64,000 nucleotides of DNA. Origin: an uncultured Bacteroidia bacterium. Its GTDB lineage: Bacteria > Bacteroidota > Bacteroidia > Bacteroidales > F082. Each line of letters starts with the position of its first letter. Position 1 is the stretch's first letter. Of this stretch, positions 15,998-25,458 are shown in pieces. The translations under genes and the position numbers were made by a program. A model generated the notes under the pieces. That model was not told the origin of the DNA and ran no database searches. It saw only the letters and a list, made by a program, of their open reading frames with translations. The DNA lies in assembly GCA_902770835.1 (NCBI GenBank), contig CACXUM010000009.1, forward strand, positions 1 to 64,000, given 5' to 3'.

Positions 15998-16813
15998 ATG
16001 GCAATTATCACATTAACAAGCGATTGGGGGAAAAAGGATTATTACGCGGCGGCGGTAAAGGGCACTATTTTGTCCATGCTACCGACCGCAACCATTGTTG
16101 ATGTGACGCACGAGATAGAGCCGTTTAATGTGGCGCAGGCGGGTTTCACGCTCAAGAATTGCTTCCGTTGTTTCCCTCTCGGGACGATTCACATCATCGC
16201 GGTCGACACGATTGAGTCGATGGAATGTCCGCATGTGGTGGTGAAGGCTGAGGGGCAATATTTCATCTCGACCGACAACGGCATTTTCAGTCATATCCTC
16301 GACGGGAAATTTGAGGAAGCCTATTGCATTGATGTAATCCAAGACTCTGATTTCTTTACATTTGCGACACGCGACCGTTTCGCAAAGGTGGCTGTGATGA
16401 TTGCCAATGGCGAACCGCTTTCGAGCATCGGCGAACCTCGATTGAAACTGAATCCGGGTGGGGCTTTCTGTGCTGTGGCCCGCGACAATACCATCGAGGG
16501 CGTGGTGATGCACATTGATTCCTACGACAACCTGATAACCAACATTTCACGCGAACTCTTTGAGCATGAACGTCGTGGCCGCGATTTTACCATCATGGTG
16601 AAAGGCGACCTTTACACCGTCGATGAGATTTCTGACAGTTATCTCGATGTCGATGTGGTGGATTTGGTGGCCATTTTCGGCACGCACGGCTATCTTGAAC
16701 TCGCCTTGAACAAGGCCAAATTGGCCTCGTTGTGTGGCATCGAGCCGAAAGCCGTCATCAAAGTGGTGTTTTATGATAAGGAAGCCACGCCTACACCTGG
16801 CAAATTATTCTGA
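15998..16813 (+). CDS. SAM hydroxide adenosyltransferase (DUF62 family)
   Basis: 271 aa from the ATG at 15998 (MAIITLTSDWGKKDYYAAAVKG). Family motifs include TLTSDWG, DVTHEIEPFNVAQAGF, FPLGTIHIIAVD, FISTDNGIFSHIL and HIDSYDNLITNI. The enzyme uses an activated hydroxide to split S-adenosylmethionine into adenosine and methionine and is the relative of fluorinase and chlorinase; its physiological role is unclear. The 3' end overlaps the convergent PAP2 gene by 9 bases. Confidence 0.92.
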   Translation: MAIITLTSDWGKKDYYAAAVKGTILSMLPTATIVDVTHEIEPFNVAQAGFTLKNCFRCFPLGTIHIIAVDTIESMECPHVVVKAEGQYFISTDNGIFSHILDGKFEEAYCIDVIQDSDFFTFATRDRFAKVAVMIANGEPLSSIGEPRLKLNPGGAFCAVARDNTIEGVVMHIDSYDNLITNISRELFEHERRGRDFTIMVKGDLYTVDEISDSYLDVDVVDLVAIFGTHGYLELALNKAKLASLCGIEPKAVIKVVFYDKEATPTPGKLF

Positions 16814-17380
16814 TTTCCAGACTTTTCCGATGATAATTTGTTGGAACACTTTCCAAAGAACCAACCCAACCAATATGCCTAAAATGGCACCGCAGAGGAT
16901 GTCGCCCGGGTAGTGGAAACCCAAATAAATGCGGCTGTAACTCGAAATGAAGGCCCACAAATACAGCACAATCCCAAGCCAAGGGCGATAATTGCGCAAA
17001 ACAGGCGTGAGAAAGGCCGCGACAGCAAAGGTGTTGGCAGCATGTGACGAGGTGAAGCCGAATCGTCCGCCCGCCAAGCCTTTTGGGAGATGGATTAAAT
17101 CCTGTAAATCAGGGTTGTAGCAAGGCCTTAAACGCTGAAAAACGGGTTTGAAGACATGGGAAGAAAGTTGGTCGGAGCAAAGCACCACCACGCCCACGGC
17201 CAAAAAGACCCACCAGCAACGTTTGCCGAACTGTTTCGCCGTCCAATATATTAATAATAGGTATAGCGGAAACCAAATCCCCATGTTGGTGATGAGGATC
17301 ATAATCTTATCCATCCACTCAACATGAAGGCTGTTGAGGTAAAGGAAAAGGTCGGTGTCGATGGTGGAGAGGGTGGACAT
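16805..17380 (-). CDS. PAP2-family membrane phosphatase
   Basis: 191 aa with five or six hydrophobic helices. The three PAP2 signatures are present: KPVFQRLRPC (KxxxxxxRP), TSSHAANTF (the SSH form of PSGH), and SRIYLGFHYPGDI (SRxxxxxHxxxD). Likely an inner-membrane lipid-phosphate phosphatase, for example acting on undecaprenyl pyrophosphate or phosphatidylglycerophosphate. It begins 12 bases after obg and ends an envelope-related run with PBP1A and GldH, which favours a role in lipid-carrier recycling. Confidence 0.88.
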   Translation of the reverse strand: MSTLSTIDTDLFLYLNSLHVEWMDKIMILITNMGIWFPLYLLLIYWTAKQFGKRCWWVFLAVGVVVLCSDQLSSHVFKPVFQRLRPCYNPDLQDLIHLPKGLAGGRFGFTSSHAANTFAVAAFLTPVLRNYRPWLGIVLYLWAFISSYSRIYLGFHYPGDILCGAILGILVGLVLWKVFQQIIIGKVWKSE

Positions 17381-17392
17381 AGGTTGATGCGT

Positions 17393-18400
17393 TTACCAGT
17401 CTTCTTCCTCGCTTTTGTTCAACGTCAGCCAAATCAAATCCTTCAGTTCGTTAATGCCTTGATTGGCAACAGAACTGATGAAAACATGCGGCACCTTCTT
17501 GGGCAAGTGCTTCTTGATTTCCTTGATGGTGTCATCGTCAACAAGGTCGCACTTCGTGATGGCCAAAATGCGGTCTTTGTCCATCAGTTCTGGGTTGTAT
17601 TTTTTCAGTTCGTTGAGGAGGATGTCGTACTCCTTTTTCACGTCATCGGTGTTGGCGGGCACCATGAACAACAAAGTCGAGTTTCTTTCAATATGGCGTA
17701 AAAACCTAATTCCCAAACCTTTTCCTTCTGCCGCACCTTCGATGATGCCAGGGATGTCGGCCATGACAAAACTCCGATGCTCACGATAACTGACAATGCC
17801 GAGATTGGGCACCAAGGTGGTGAAGGGATAATCAGCAATCTCAGGCTTGGCTGCTGAGACGACCGATAGCAATGTGGATTTTCCTGCATTGGGGAAACCG
17901 ACCAATCCGACATCGGCCAGCAGTTTGAGTTCCAGCGTAATCCATTCCTCTTGGTTTGGCTCGCCGGGTTGGGCGAATTTTGGGGCTTGCAGGGTGGCCG
18001 TCTTGAAAAAGGCATTGCCCTTGCCACCGCGTCCGCCCTTGAGCAGCACGACCTGTTGTCCGTCTTCTGTGATTTCTCCAAGCATCGTGTGGTCTTCGGC
18101 GCGATAGGCCACCGTGCCCAACGGCACATCGATGTAGGCATCATCGCCAGCCGCGCCCGTAAGTTGGTTTCGGCCTCCGGGCACACCGTCGTTGGCGAAC
18201 ACATGCTTGGTGTAGCGCAGGTGGAGCAAGGTCCAGAGTTGGGCGTTGCCGCGCAAAATCACATTGCCGCCGCGACCGCCGTCGCCGCCGTCGGGACCGC
18301 CTTTCGGGATGTATTTTTCGCGGCGGAAGTGCAGCGAACCCGCACCGCCCTTGCCCGAGCGGCAGAAAATCTTCACATAATCAACGAAATTCGAGGTCAT
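17393..18400 (-). CDS. obg: Obg GTPase
   Basis: 335 aa. The N-terminal Gly-rich OBG domain ([35 protein letters not shown]) is followed by the GTPase domain: G1 GFPNAGKST near 166, G3 DIPGIIEGA and G4 TKCD. The C-terminal extension is short, as in many Bacteroidota. Obg is an essential GTPase of 50S ribosomal subunit assembly. It lies between the PBP1A and PAP2 genes on the same strand. A half-copy of the dispersed palindrome lies in the 47-base gap before it. Confidence 0.96.
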   Translation of the reverse strand: MTSNFVDYVKIFCRSGKGGAGSLHFRREKYIPKGGPDGGDGGRGGNVILRGNAQLWTLLHLRYTKHVFANDGVPGGRNQLTGAAGDDAYIDVPLGTVAYRAEDHTMLGEITEDGQQVVLLKGGRGGKGNAFFKTATLQAPKFAQPGEPNQEEWITLELKLLADVGLVGFPNAGKSTLLSVVSAAKPEIADYPFTTLVPNLGIVSYREHRSFVMADIPGIIEGAAEGKGLGIRFLRHIERNSTLLFMVPANTDDVKKEYDILLNELKKYNPELMDKDRILAITKCDLVDDDTIKEIKKHLPKKVPHVFISSVANQGINELKDLIWLTLNKSEEEDW

Positions 18401-18419
18401 ATCAAATGCTGTTATAGGG

Positions 18420-18441
18420 CGCTTCGACAGGCTCAGCGGCC
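18420..18441. repeat. Single arm of the dispersed palindrome
   Basis: CGCTTCGACAGGCTCAGCGGCC is one arm of the family seen at 4851, 8341 and 23016. It lies between PBP1A and obg, and no second arm is present. Confidence 0.8.
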
Positions 18442-18447
18442 CAAAGT

Positions 18448-20706
18448 TTAAAACTCGTCAATGTATTCGATGGCTTCCACCTTTTCGTAGCGGTCGCAAT
18501 CGAAATTCAAGTCAACGCTGGGGATGTTGGGCTTCGTGAAGTCGCCCTTGCTGATATTCAGGCTCTTGTCGGCGTAAACCTTTTTCATGTATAGTGCCCA
18601 AATCGGCAAGGCGGTATGCGAACCTTGTCCCAATTGGGTCGAGCGGAAATGTACGCTACGGTCTTCGGCACCCACCCAAACGCCCGTAGTCAGGTCGGGG
18701 GTGATGCCCATGAAATAGCCGTCGCTTTGCTTTTGGGTCGTTCCGGTTTTGCCCGCTATGGGGTTGCTCAATCCGTAAGTCGAGCGCAAGCGGATGCCTG
18801 TGCCGCTTTGCACCACGCCCTTCATCAGTTCCACCATCTTGTAGGCGGTCAGTTCGCTCATGGCCTCCGATTCCTCGGGACTGAAGCGTTGGATGACATT
18901 GCCGTTCTTGTCCTCGATGCGGGTGATGAACATGGGCTTGATGTAAACGCCTTGGTTGGCGAAAGTACTCATAGCTCCCACCATTTCAATCAACTTCAAG
19001 TCGCAGACACCCAAGCAGATAGCGGGAACAGGGTCGATGGGCGACTCCACACCCATGCGGCGGGCTTGCGCAATGACGGCATTAGGCCCAAACTGGTTCA
19101 TCAGGTAGGCCGAAATCCAGTTGTTGGACTGAGCCAAAGCGTATTTCAGGGTGATTTCCTCGCCTACATGACCACCCGAATTGCCTGGCGACCAAACGTT
19201 TCCGTCCTCCAATTTGATGTTGTATTGGATATTGGGGATGCGGGTGCAGGGCGTGTATTCGCCTTCCTGCATGGCCAAGGAATAAAGGAACGGCTTGAAA
19301 GTGGAACCGACCTGACGGCGCGCCTGCGTGACATGGTCGTACTTGAAGAAACGATAGTCCAAGCCGCCGACGTAAGCCTTCACATGGCCAGTGTGCGACT
19401 CGATGGAAATGAGGCTGGCTTGCAGAAACCACTTGTAATATCTGATGGAATCCATCGGCGACATGACCGTGTCGATGGGGCCTTTCCAAGAAAAGACGGT
19501 CATTGGAACGGGACGGTCGAAGATGGTTTTGATGGTATCCATCGGCACGCCTGCGTTCTTGAGATTGCGGTAACGCTCGGTGCGCTTCATCGATGTTTCA
19601 AGGATATGGTCGATTTCGTCGGCGGTCACGTTGGAGAACGGCGCGTTTTTCTGCCCCTTCCAATGCTTGTAGAACATGGGCTGCAACTCATTGCCCATGA
19701 ACTCTTTGACGGCTTCCTCGGCGTAATGTTGCATTCGTGAGTCGATGGTGGTGTAGATGCGCAAGCCGTCGCGATAGATATTGTAAGGCTGACCGTCGGC
19801 GCGGGTTGTGTTTTTGGCCCATTCGTTGAGTTCGCCTCTCAAAAACTCGCGGAAATAAGTGGCCTGTCCGCTGTTGTGGTCCTTAATGCTGAAATGCGAC
19901 ATATCGATGGGAATCAACGAGATAGAGTCACATTCGGCTTGGGTGATGAAACCATTGTCGGCCATTTTTCGGAGGACGAGATTGCGCCTTCCCAACGAAC
20001 GTTCCGGGTTGCGCACAGGACTGAAAAGGGTGGGGGCATTCACCACACCGGCCATCAATGCACATTCCTCGATGTTCATGTCTTTGGGTTTCTTGTCGAA
20101 AAAAGTGCTGGCTGCTGCCCTGATACCGAAGGCGTTATGCCCGAAAAACACGGTGTTCAGGTACATTGCAATGATTTCCTCTTTGGAATAGTTGTGCTCC
20201 AATTTGGTGGCCGTAATCCACTCTTGGAACTTGCGCAAAACAAGTTTGCTGGTGCTGAGGTTCTCGCCACGAGGGAAAAGGTTTTTCGCCAATTGTTGCG
20301 TGATGGTCGAGCCGCCGCCTTTCTTGTTTCCGGTCAAAACACCGAAGGCCACGCGGAACAGGGCTTTCTGGTCGATGCCGGAATGTTCCGTAAAGCGCTC
20401 ATCCTCAATGCTGATGAGGGCTTCAGGCATGTAGTGCGACAGTTCGGCATAGCGCACATTGGAGCGGTTCTCAATATAATAGGTACCCAAAATCTTGCCG
20501 TCGGCGGAGATGATTTCGGTGGCCAAATTGGTGCGCGGGTTTTCCAATTCCTCGAAGGTGGGCATGGTGCCGAACACGCCTTTCGCGACGCAGAAGAAGA
20601 ACAAAACGACAATCAGGAGCAGCACTCCGAAAATAATCCACAGGTTCCTGATGGCGTTCGATTTGCCCTGCTTTGGCTTCGCTTTTTTCTTTTTATCGTT
20701 GTTCAT
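18448..20706 (-). CDS. Class A penicillin-binding protein (PBP1A type)
   Basis: 752 aa. Lys-rich cytoplasmic start, one transmembrane helix (about 20-45), then a GT51 transglycosylase domain ([13 protein letters not shown] with the catalytic Glu near 103, [27 protein letters not shown]). The transpeptidase domain follows with STFK near residue 467, SNN (AQSNNWIS) and KTGTT. It polymerises and cross-links peptidoglycan. It is transcribed after ricT and gldH; the gldH stop lies 4 bases before this start region, indicating one operon. Confidence 0.95.
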   Translation of the reverse strand: MNNDKKKKAKPKQGKSNAIRNLWIIFGVLLLIVVLFFFCVAKGVFGTMPTFEELENPRTNLATEIISADGKILGTYYIENRSNVRYAELSHYMPEALISIEDERFTEHSGIDQKALFRVAFGVLTGNKKGGGSTITQQLAKNLFPRGENLSTSKLVLRKFQEWITATKLEHNYSKEEIIAMYLNTVFFGHNAFGIRAAASTFFDKKPKDMNIEECALMAGVVNAPTLFSPVRNPERSLGRRNLVLRKMADNGFITQAECDSISLIPIDMSHFSIKDHNSGQATYFREFLRGELNEWAKNTTRADGQPYNIYRDGLRIYTTIDSRMQHYAEEAVKEFMGNELQPMFYKHWKGQKNAPFSNVTADEIDHILETSMKRTERYRNLKNAGVPMDTIKTIFDRPVPMTVFSWKGPIDTVMSPMDSIRYYKWFLQASLISIESHTGHVKAYVGGLDYRFFKYDHVTQARRQVGSTFKPFLYSLAMQEGEYTPCTRIPNIQYNIKLEDGNVWSPGNSGGHVGEEITLKYALAQSNNWISAYLMNQFGPNAVIAQARRMGVESPIDPVPAICLGVCDLKLIEMVGAMSTFANQGVYIKPMFITRIEDKNGNVIQRFSPEESEAMSELTAYKMVELMKGVVQSGTGIRLRSTYGLSNPIAGKTGTTQKQSDGYFMGITPDLTTGVWVGAEDRSVHFRSTQLGQGSHTALPIWALYMKKVYADKSLNISKGDFTKPNIPSVDLNFDCDRYEKVEAIEYIDEF

Positions 20707-20709
20707 AAA

Positions 20710-21174
20710 TCATTGTTTTTCAATGTATAAACCAATATCCGAGATACCCTTCAGCACGGGTTCGCGCATGGCTTGCTCGATTTCGAAATGGTAGGTTCCC
20801 GTCAATGGGAAACGCAGGTTTTCGTTGAGCGGCACGACCAAATCCCTCATGCTGCCGCTGCTTTTCCCGATCCAGCGGCCTTCGGGCGTGGCCAAGGTAC
20901 ATTCTATCGTGTCGTGCGTGATGTTGCCGTTGGGCATTCGGGTGTGTAGGAACACAAAGAGGTTGCTGTAGCGGTAGTTTTCCAAATGGCGTAGCCCAAT
21001 GCCGAAAACATAACCGTTGAGGGTGTCGTCGATGGGCACGTCAAAGGCCACACGGTTTTCCAGTGCCCATTCGGCATTGGGAATGACGGTGCGCTTGCTG
21101 AAGTTGCTGCTACTGCATCTTGCACAAGCCAAAACAATGCAAACTCCTATGATCCAATATATTGCCTTTTTCAT
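20710..21174 (-). CDS. gldH: Gliding motility lipoprotein GldH
   Basis: 154 aa from the ATG at 21174, two bases after the ricT stop; a longer in-frame start lies inside ricT and is rejected. Lipoprotein signal with Cys17 (VLAC). Then RTVIPNAEWALENRVAFDVPI, FLHTRMPNGNITHDTIECTLA, GRWIGKSSGSMRDL and YHFEIEQAMREPVL, the usual GldH pattern. GldH is a periplasm-facing lipoprotein required for gliding in Flavobacterium and kept in non-gliding type IX-secreting Bacteroidales. Its presence agrees with the type IX cargo in this window. Confidence 0.92.
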   Translation of the reverse strand: MKKAIYWIIGVCIVLACARCSSSNFSKRTVIPNAEWALENRVAFDVPIDDTLNGYVFGIGLRHLENYRYSNLFVFLHTRMPNGNITHDTIECTLATPEGRWIGKSSGSMRDLVVPLNENLRFPLTGTYHFEIEQAMREPVLKGISDIGLYIEKQ

Positions 21175-21176
21175 GA

Positions 21177-22295
21177 TTAGTCGCTCATCTTCTTCAAGTC
21201 GGCCTCGCCGTAGCCTTCGTTGGTGTTGGTGTGGGCTTCCTTCGTCACGGCAAAGTCCTCCAATTTCTTGGGTTTCTGTCCTTTCTTGTTCAAGGCGATG
21301 ATTTCTCTCACCTTGTCGACGGGGATAGCCATAATGTTGCTCTTGTCGGTGGTGTAGGAATACCACATGATGCCCTTGAACACGTCGTTTTTTTGGTGAA
21401 TCGCGTCGCCGCTCTCGAAATGCAGCACGATGTTGGGGTCGGAGAATGACTTCAAAGCCTCCACGTAGGCCTCATATTCAAAGTTGAGGCAGCATTTCAG
21501 TTTGCCGCACTGTCCGGCAAGTTTTTGGGGGTTCGGGGAGAGCTGCTGAATACGGGCTACATTGGTGGTAACCGACTGGAAATCACTAATCCACGAGGCG
21601 CAACACAATTCACGACCACATGAGCCTAAGCCACCCAATTTGGCCGACTCTTGCCTCACGCCAATCTGTCGCATCTCAATTCTGATGTGGAACTCTTCAG
21701 CCAATTTCTTGATGAGTTCGCGGAAGTCGACGCGCCCGTCGGCGGTATAGTAGAAAATGGCCTTGGTCTTGTCGCCCTGATATTCAACATCATTGAGTTT
21801 CATTTCCAAACCAAGGTTGTCGATGATGGTGCGGGTGCGAGCCAAAGTGCTGTCTTCCAATTTGATGGCCGAAAGAAACTTCTCCACATCGTTGATTCTG
21901 GCACGACGGTAGATTTTCTTCATTTCGGCAAAAGGTGTGCGGAATTTCTTGCGTTTCATCTGGCGTTTCACGATTTCGCCCAACAAAGTCACAATGCCGA
22001 TGTCGTGCCCGATGGCTGTCTCGACGGCGACAAATTCGCCCACTTCCAATTCGAGGTCTTCGGGATAGGTGAAATAGTCTTTGCGGTCGTTCTTGAAACG
22101 CACCTCAGCCAAGCAAACATTTCCCTTAATCTCTTGGTTTTCATAGTCTTTCAACCAATCAAACTGGCTCAGTTTGCAGCGTCCGCACGAAAGCACTTTC
22201 TGTCCAGTATTGTATGTCGTTCCAAGGGTGCATCCACGGTTCAATAATTGTCCGTCAATGCTTTTGATATCGTTTTTCTGTTGATTTTCAGTCAT
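21177..22295 (-). CDS. ricT: PSP1-domain protein RicT (YaaT-like)
   Basis: 372 aa from the ATG at 22295 (MTENQQKNDIKSID); an upstream ATG at 22376 lies before the promoter. The Cys-rich motifs SCGRELCCASW and CGKLKCCLNFEYEAYV define the PSP1 C-terminal domain, and an extra N-terminal SCGRCK is present. In Bacillus RicT forms an Fe-S complex with RicA/RicF that directs RNase Y cleavage. Partners are not visible here. First gene of the ricT-gldH-PBP1A-obg-PAP2 run. Confidence 0.9.
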   Translation of the reverse strand: MTENQQKNDIKSIDGQLLNRGCTLGTTYNTGQKVLSCGRCKLSQFDWLKDYENQEIKGNVCLAEVRFKNDRKDYFTYPEDLELEVGEFVAVETAIGHDIGIVTLLGEIVKRQMKRKKFRTPFAEMKKIYRRARINDVEKFLSAIKLEDSTLARTRTIIDNLGLEMKLNDVEYQGDKTKAIFYYTADGRVDFRELIKKLAEEFHIRIEMRQIGVRQESAKLGGLGSCGRELCCASWISDFQSVTTNVARIQQLSPNPQKLAGQCGKLKCCLNFEYEAYVEALKSFSDPNIVLHFESGDAIHQKNDVFKGIMWYSYTTDKSNIMAIPVDKVREIIALNKKGQKPKKLEDFAVTKEAHTNTNEGYGEADLKKMSD

Positions 22296-22329
22296 TTGAT
22301 AAAATGAGTTTAGTAAGTGTGTATAAATC

Positions 22330-22338
22330 GCAAAAGTA
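22330..22338 (-). promoter_or_regulatory. -7 element of ricT operon
   Basis: TACTTTTGC on the minus strand, 35 bases before the ricT ATG. It overlaps the likely -33 region of the divergent lemA promoter. Confidence 0.7.
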
Positions 22339-22352
22339 CGAAAAAAAATGTT

Positions 22353-22361
22353 TACCTTTGC
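22353..22361 (+). promoter_or_regulatory. -7 element of lemA
   Basis: TACCTTTGC on the plus strand. It places transcription after the ATG at 22348 and supports the lemA start at 22417. Confidence 0.7.
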
Positions 22362-22416
22362 ACTCTGTTTAAACATCGCATCGAATCTATTATTGTATCA
22401 TCAAAATCGAAACGTT

Positions 22417-23007
22417 ATGAAAAAAGGATTAATTATCATTCTTGCACTCGTGGCAGTGCTTGTCATTTGGGGCGTTGGCGTTTACAACGGACTGGTTTCC
22501 AAGCAAGAAGGCGTTGAAACGGCAGTCGGTAATGTGCAAACGGCTTACCAAAAGCGTGCCGACCTTATCCCGAACCTCGTCGCCACGGTGAAAAACTATG
22601 CCGAGTATGAAGCCGGCACTTTGACCGCTGTGGTTGAAGCAAGGGCCAAGGCCACTTCGGTGACCCTCGACGCCAACAACCTGACCGAGGAAAACATGAA
22701 GGCTTTCCAAGCCGCGCAAGACCAAATGTCGGGTGCATTGTCGCGCCTGTTGGTGACGGTGGAGCAGTATCCCGACCTGAAAGCCAACCAGAATTATTTG
22801 GATTTGCAGTCGCAGTTGGAGAGTTGCGAAAACGCCATCGCCAATGCGAGAAAGCAGTTCAACGAAACCGCCCGTGTGTATAATACAGCGGTGCGTCGCT
22901 TCCCCGGCAACATTATCGCCGGCATGTTCGGTTTCGACAAGAAACCTTACTTCGAGGCTTCGGAGGAGGCTCAACAAGCACCCGACGTGAAAGACCTCTT
23001 TAATTAA
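22417..23007 (+). CDS. lemA: LemA family protein
   Basis: 196 aa from the ATG at 22417 (MKKGLIIILALVAVL). One N-terminal transmembrane helix, then a long helical domain with the family motif QTAYQKRADLIPNLVATVKNYAEYE and FNETARVYNTAVRRFPGNIIAGMFGF. LemA proteins are membrane-anchored four-helix proteins with the bulk outside the cytoplasm; their role is unknown. Monocistronic, divergent from ricT. A dispersed palindrome follows the stop. Confidence 0.95.
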   Translation: MKKGLIIILALVAVLVIWGVGVYNGLVSKQEGVETAVGNVQTAYQKRADLIPNLVATVKNYAEYEAGTLTAVVEARAKATSVTLDANNLTEENMKAFQAAQDQMSGALSRLLVTVEQYPDLKANQNYLDLQSQLESCENAIANARKQFNETARVYNTAVRRFPGNIIAGMFGFDKKPYFEASEEAQQAPDVKDLFN

Positions 23008-23015
23008 TACAGGCC

Positions 23016-23059
23016 TTTCGACAGGCTCAGGGACCAAAGGCCTTTGAGCCTGTCGAAAA
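23016..23059. repeat. Dispersed palindromic repeat, near-perfect copy
   Basis: TTTCGACAGGCTCAGGGACC and CCTTTGAGCCTGTCGAAA meet at CCAAAGGCCTTTG, a long hairpin between lemA and glmS. It could act as a transcript 3' end for lemA. Confidence 0.88.
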
Positions 23060-23110
23060 CGCCGACATGAAAAAAATCAAAAATTTCTTGCATCGTTTTT
23101 TCCAAACACA

Positions 23111-23119
23111 TATTTTTGC
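23111..23119 (+). promoter_or_regulatory. -7 element of glmS
   Basis: TATTTTTGC, 22 bases before the glmS ATG at 23142. The leader is too short for a glmS ribozyme. Confidence 0.75.
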
Positions 23120-23141
23120 GCCTTTTTAAATAAGGTTAAAT

Positions 23142-24986
23142 ATGTGTGGAATAGTTGCTTATGTAGGCCGTCAAGAGGCCTATCCCATCCTCATCGAGGG
23201 CTTGAAGCGCCTCGAATATCGTGGCTACGACAGCGCCGGTGTGGCACTGCTCAACGAGGCTAACGAACTGAATGTTTACAAGGCAAAAGGCAAGGTCTCC
23301 GACTTGGAGGCCTTTGCTTCTTCAAAGGATGTCAGTGGGCACATTGGCATTGCGCACACCCGTTGGGCCACCCACGGCGAACCCAATCAGGTGAACGCCC
23401 ACCCGCACCGCTCGCAGTCGGGCAATTTGGCATTAATTCACAACGGCATTATTGAAAACTACCTGAGCCTGCGCAAGGAATTGGAGAAGCGCGGCTTCAC
23501 TTTCCTTTCGTCGACCGACACGGAAGTGCTGACCAACCTCATTGAGGATGTGCAACAAAGCGAGCATGTCGACTTGTTTGAAGCCGTGCGCATCGCCCTG
23601 AACCATGTGGTGGGTGCATACGCCATCGCCATTGTGGAAAAAGGCCATCCCGACCAATTAATTGCAGCCCGAAAGGGTAGCCCGATGGTCATCGGCATTG
23701 GCGAAGACGAGTATTACATTGCTTCGGATGCCACCCCGATTGTGGGTCGCACCCAAAAAGTGGTTTACCTTGAGGATGAGCAAGTTGTGCGCATCAAATT
23801 GGGCGAGGAACTGCACATCAAGACCATTCAGGATGTGGAGGCCATGCCATACGTTCAGGAACTGAAAATGAACCTCGACAGCATCGAGAAGGCTGGTTTC
23901 GACCACTTTATGATGAAGGAAATCTACGAGCAGCCGACCATCGTGCGCGACACCATGCGTGGCCGTTTGCATCCCGAAGCCAATACGGTGCGGTTGGGCG
24001 GCATCCTCAAGTACGAGAAGCAGTTGCTTTATGCCGACAACATCGTTTTCGTGGCTTGCGGCACCTCATGGCACGCCAGTTTGGTGGGCAGTTATCTCAT
24101 TGAGAAGTTGGCCAAGATTCGCGTGAAGGTGGAGTATGCCTCCGAGTTCCGTTACCGCGACCCTGTGGTCACGCCGCATGATGTGGTGATTGCCGTGTCG
24201 CAGTCGGGCGAAACTGCCGACACATTGGCCGCCATTCAGTTGGCAAAAGAGAAGGGCGCGATTGTGTTGGGCATCTGCAATGTCATCGGTTCGTCCATCT
24301 CAAGAGCCACTGATGCAGGTATTTACACTCACGCTGGCCCTGAAATCGGTGTGGCTTCCACCAAGGCGTTCACTTCGCAAGTGACGGTGATGGCCATGCT
24401 GGCCTTGCGCTTGGCCGAACTGAAAGGTTCGATGAAGGACGAGGAACGCCTCGAATTCATTCAGGAACTCGACCGTATCCCCGAAAAAATCCAGTGGACC
24501 CTCGACCATAGCGGCCATGTGAAGGACATCGCCGAGAAATACAAGGATGTGCGTAACATGCTGTATCTCGGTCGTTTGCAGAACTATCCTGTCGCCCTCG
24601 AAGGTGCCTTGAAGTTGAAGGAAATCTCCTACATCCATGCCGAAGGCTATCCCGCCGCCGAAATGAAACATGGCCCCATCGCCTTGATTGACAAGGATAT
24701 GCCCGTAGTGTTCATCGCCACCAACCATAGCACTTACGAAAAGGTCCTCAGCAATATCCAAGAGGTGAAGGCCCGCAACGGAAAAATCATCGCCGTCATC
24801 AGCGAGAAGGACGTTTTGGCCCGCAAGATGGCCGATTATGTCATCGAGATTCCCGAAACCGAGTGCCTCTATTCTCCGTTGTTGGCAACCGTGCCGCTGC
24901 AAATCCTGGCCTACCACATCGCTGTGATGCGAGGCTGCAATGTCGACCAACCCCGCAATTTGGCCAAGTCGGTGACGGTGGAGTAA
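23142..24986 (+). CDS. glmS: Glucosamine-6-phosphate synthase GlmS
   Basis: 614 aa, full length. It makes glucosamine-6-phosphate from fructose-6-phosphate and glutamine, the first committed step toward peptidoglycan and LPS amino sugars. The glutaminase domain starts with the nucleophile Cys2 (MCGIVAYVG) and includes RGYDSAG, HTRWATHG and HNGIIENY. Two SIS isomerase domains follow (CGTSWHAS, SQSGETADTLAAI, STKAFTSQV, ALKLKEISYIHAEGYPAAEMKHGP), ending in LAKSVTVE. A strong terminator follows. Confidence 0.98.
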   Translation: MCGIVAYVGRQEAYPILIEGLKRLEYRGYDSAGVALLNEANELNVYKAKGKVSDLEAFASSKDVSGHIGIAHTRWATHGEPNQVNAHPHRSQSGNLALIHNGIIENYLSLRKELEKRGFTFLSSTDTEVLTNLIEDVQQSEHVDLFEAVRIALNHVVGAYAIAIVEKGHPDQLIAARKGSPMVIGIGEDEYYIASDATPIVGRTQKVVYLEDEQVVRIKLGEELHIKTIQDVEAMPYVQELKMNLDSIEKAGFDHFMMKEIYEQPTIVRDTMRGRLHPEANTVRLGGILKYEKQLLYADNIVFVACGTSWHASLVGSYLIEKLAKIRVKVEYASEFRYRDPVVTPHDVVIAVSQSGETADTLAAIQLAKEKGAIVLGICNVIGSSISRATDAGIYTHAGPEIGVASTKAFTSQVTVMAMLALRLAELKGSMKDEERLEFIQELDRIPEKIQWTLDHSGHVKDIAEKYKDVRNMLYLGRLQNYPVALEGALKLKEISYIHAEGYPAAEMKHGPIALIDKDMPVVFIATNHSTYEKVLSNIQEVKARNGKIIAVISEKDVLARKMADYVIEIPETECLYSPLLATVPLQILAYHIAVMRGCNVDQPRNLAKSVTVE

Positions 24987-24995
24987 ACAAAAACG

Positions 24996-25028
24996 AAAAG
25001 CAGCCTCGAATTTTGGGGCTGCTTTTTC
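24996..25028 (+). terminator. Terminator of glmS
   Basis: Stem AGCAGCC/GGCTGCT with a TTTTT tail, 10 bases after the stop. Confidence 0.9.
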
Positions 25029-25095
25029 TACCGTGGACTTAACGCAGTTGTGGTGAAAAAAACGGCAAAATGTTTGCCGATAAGAAAACTTTTCA

Positions 25096-25104
25096 TATCT
25101 TTGC
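25096..25104 (+). promoter_or_regulatory. -7 element of the RelE/HigB-XRE pair
   Basis: TATCTTTGC, 20 bases before the ATG at 25125. It excludes an in-frame start at 25050. Confidence 0.7.
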
Positions 25105-25124
25105 AGCGTGAAAACACCACTACG

Positions 25125-25454
25125 ATGAATATCAAAGTCGAATATCTTGAAGAGGCCCAGTCGTACATCGACAATATGCCCGAAAAGGCAAGGAAGAAAC
25201 TTTTCCACAATGTGGGTCTTGTCTGTATTGGCGTGAAGGATGACAGAATATTCAAGAAACTGACTGAATCGGGCATTTGGGAATTCAAGGCCGAATATGA
25301 GAGTAACGAATACAGGCTGCTTTCGTTTTGGGACAAGACGCAATCCTCGCTGGTAGTGGCCACACACGGTTTCGGCAAGAAGACACAGAAAACTCCAAAG
25401 AGCGAAATCGCACACGCGGAGAAAATCAGGGATGAATATTACAAAACACGATAA
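25125..25454 (+). CDS. RelE/HigB-type toxin
   Basis: 109 aa (MNIKVEYLEEAQSYIDNMPEKARKKLFHNV...KLTESGIWEFKAEYESNEYRLLSFWDK...VATHGFGKKTQKTPKSEIAHAEKIRDEY). This is the phage-derived Gp49-like/HigB branch of the RelE superfamily; RLLSFWD and HGFGKKTQKTP are typical. These toxins cut mRNA on the ribosome. The toxin-first order with an XRE antitoxin 4 bases downstream is the higBA arrangement. It begins the accessory island between glmS and tRNA-Leu. Confidence 0.88.
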   Translation: MNIKVEYLEEAQSYIDNMPEKARKKLFHNVGLVCIGVKDDRIFKKLTESGIWEFKAEYESNEYRLLSFWDKTQSSLVVATHGFGKKTQKTPKSEIAHAEKIRDEYYKTR

Positions 25455-25458
25455 GAGT

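Noticed and set aside
18616..19740. 374-codon open frame antisense to PBP1A
   Set aside because: PBP1A motifs on the other strand are complete; the antisense frame has no promoter or motifs.
23060..23141. glmS ribozyme or riboswitch before glmS
   Set aside because: The -7 element leaves a leader of only about 16 bases.
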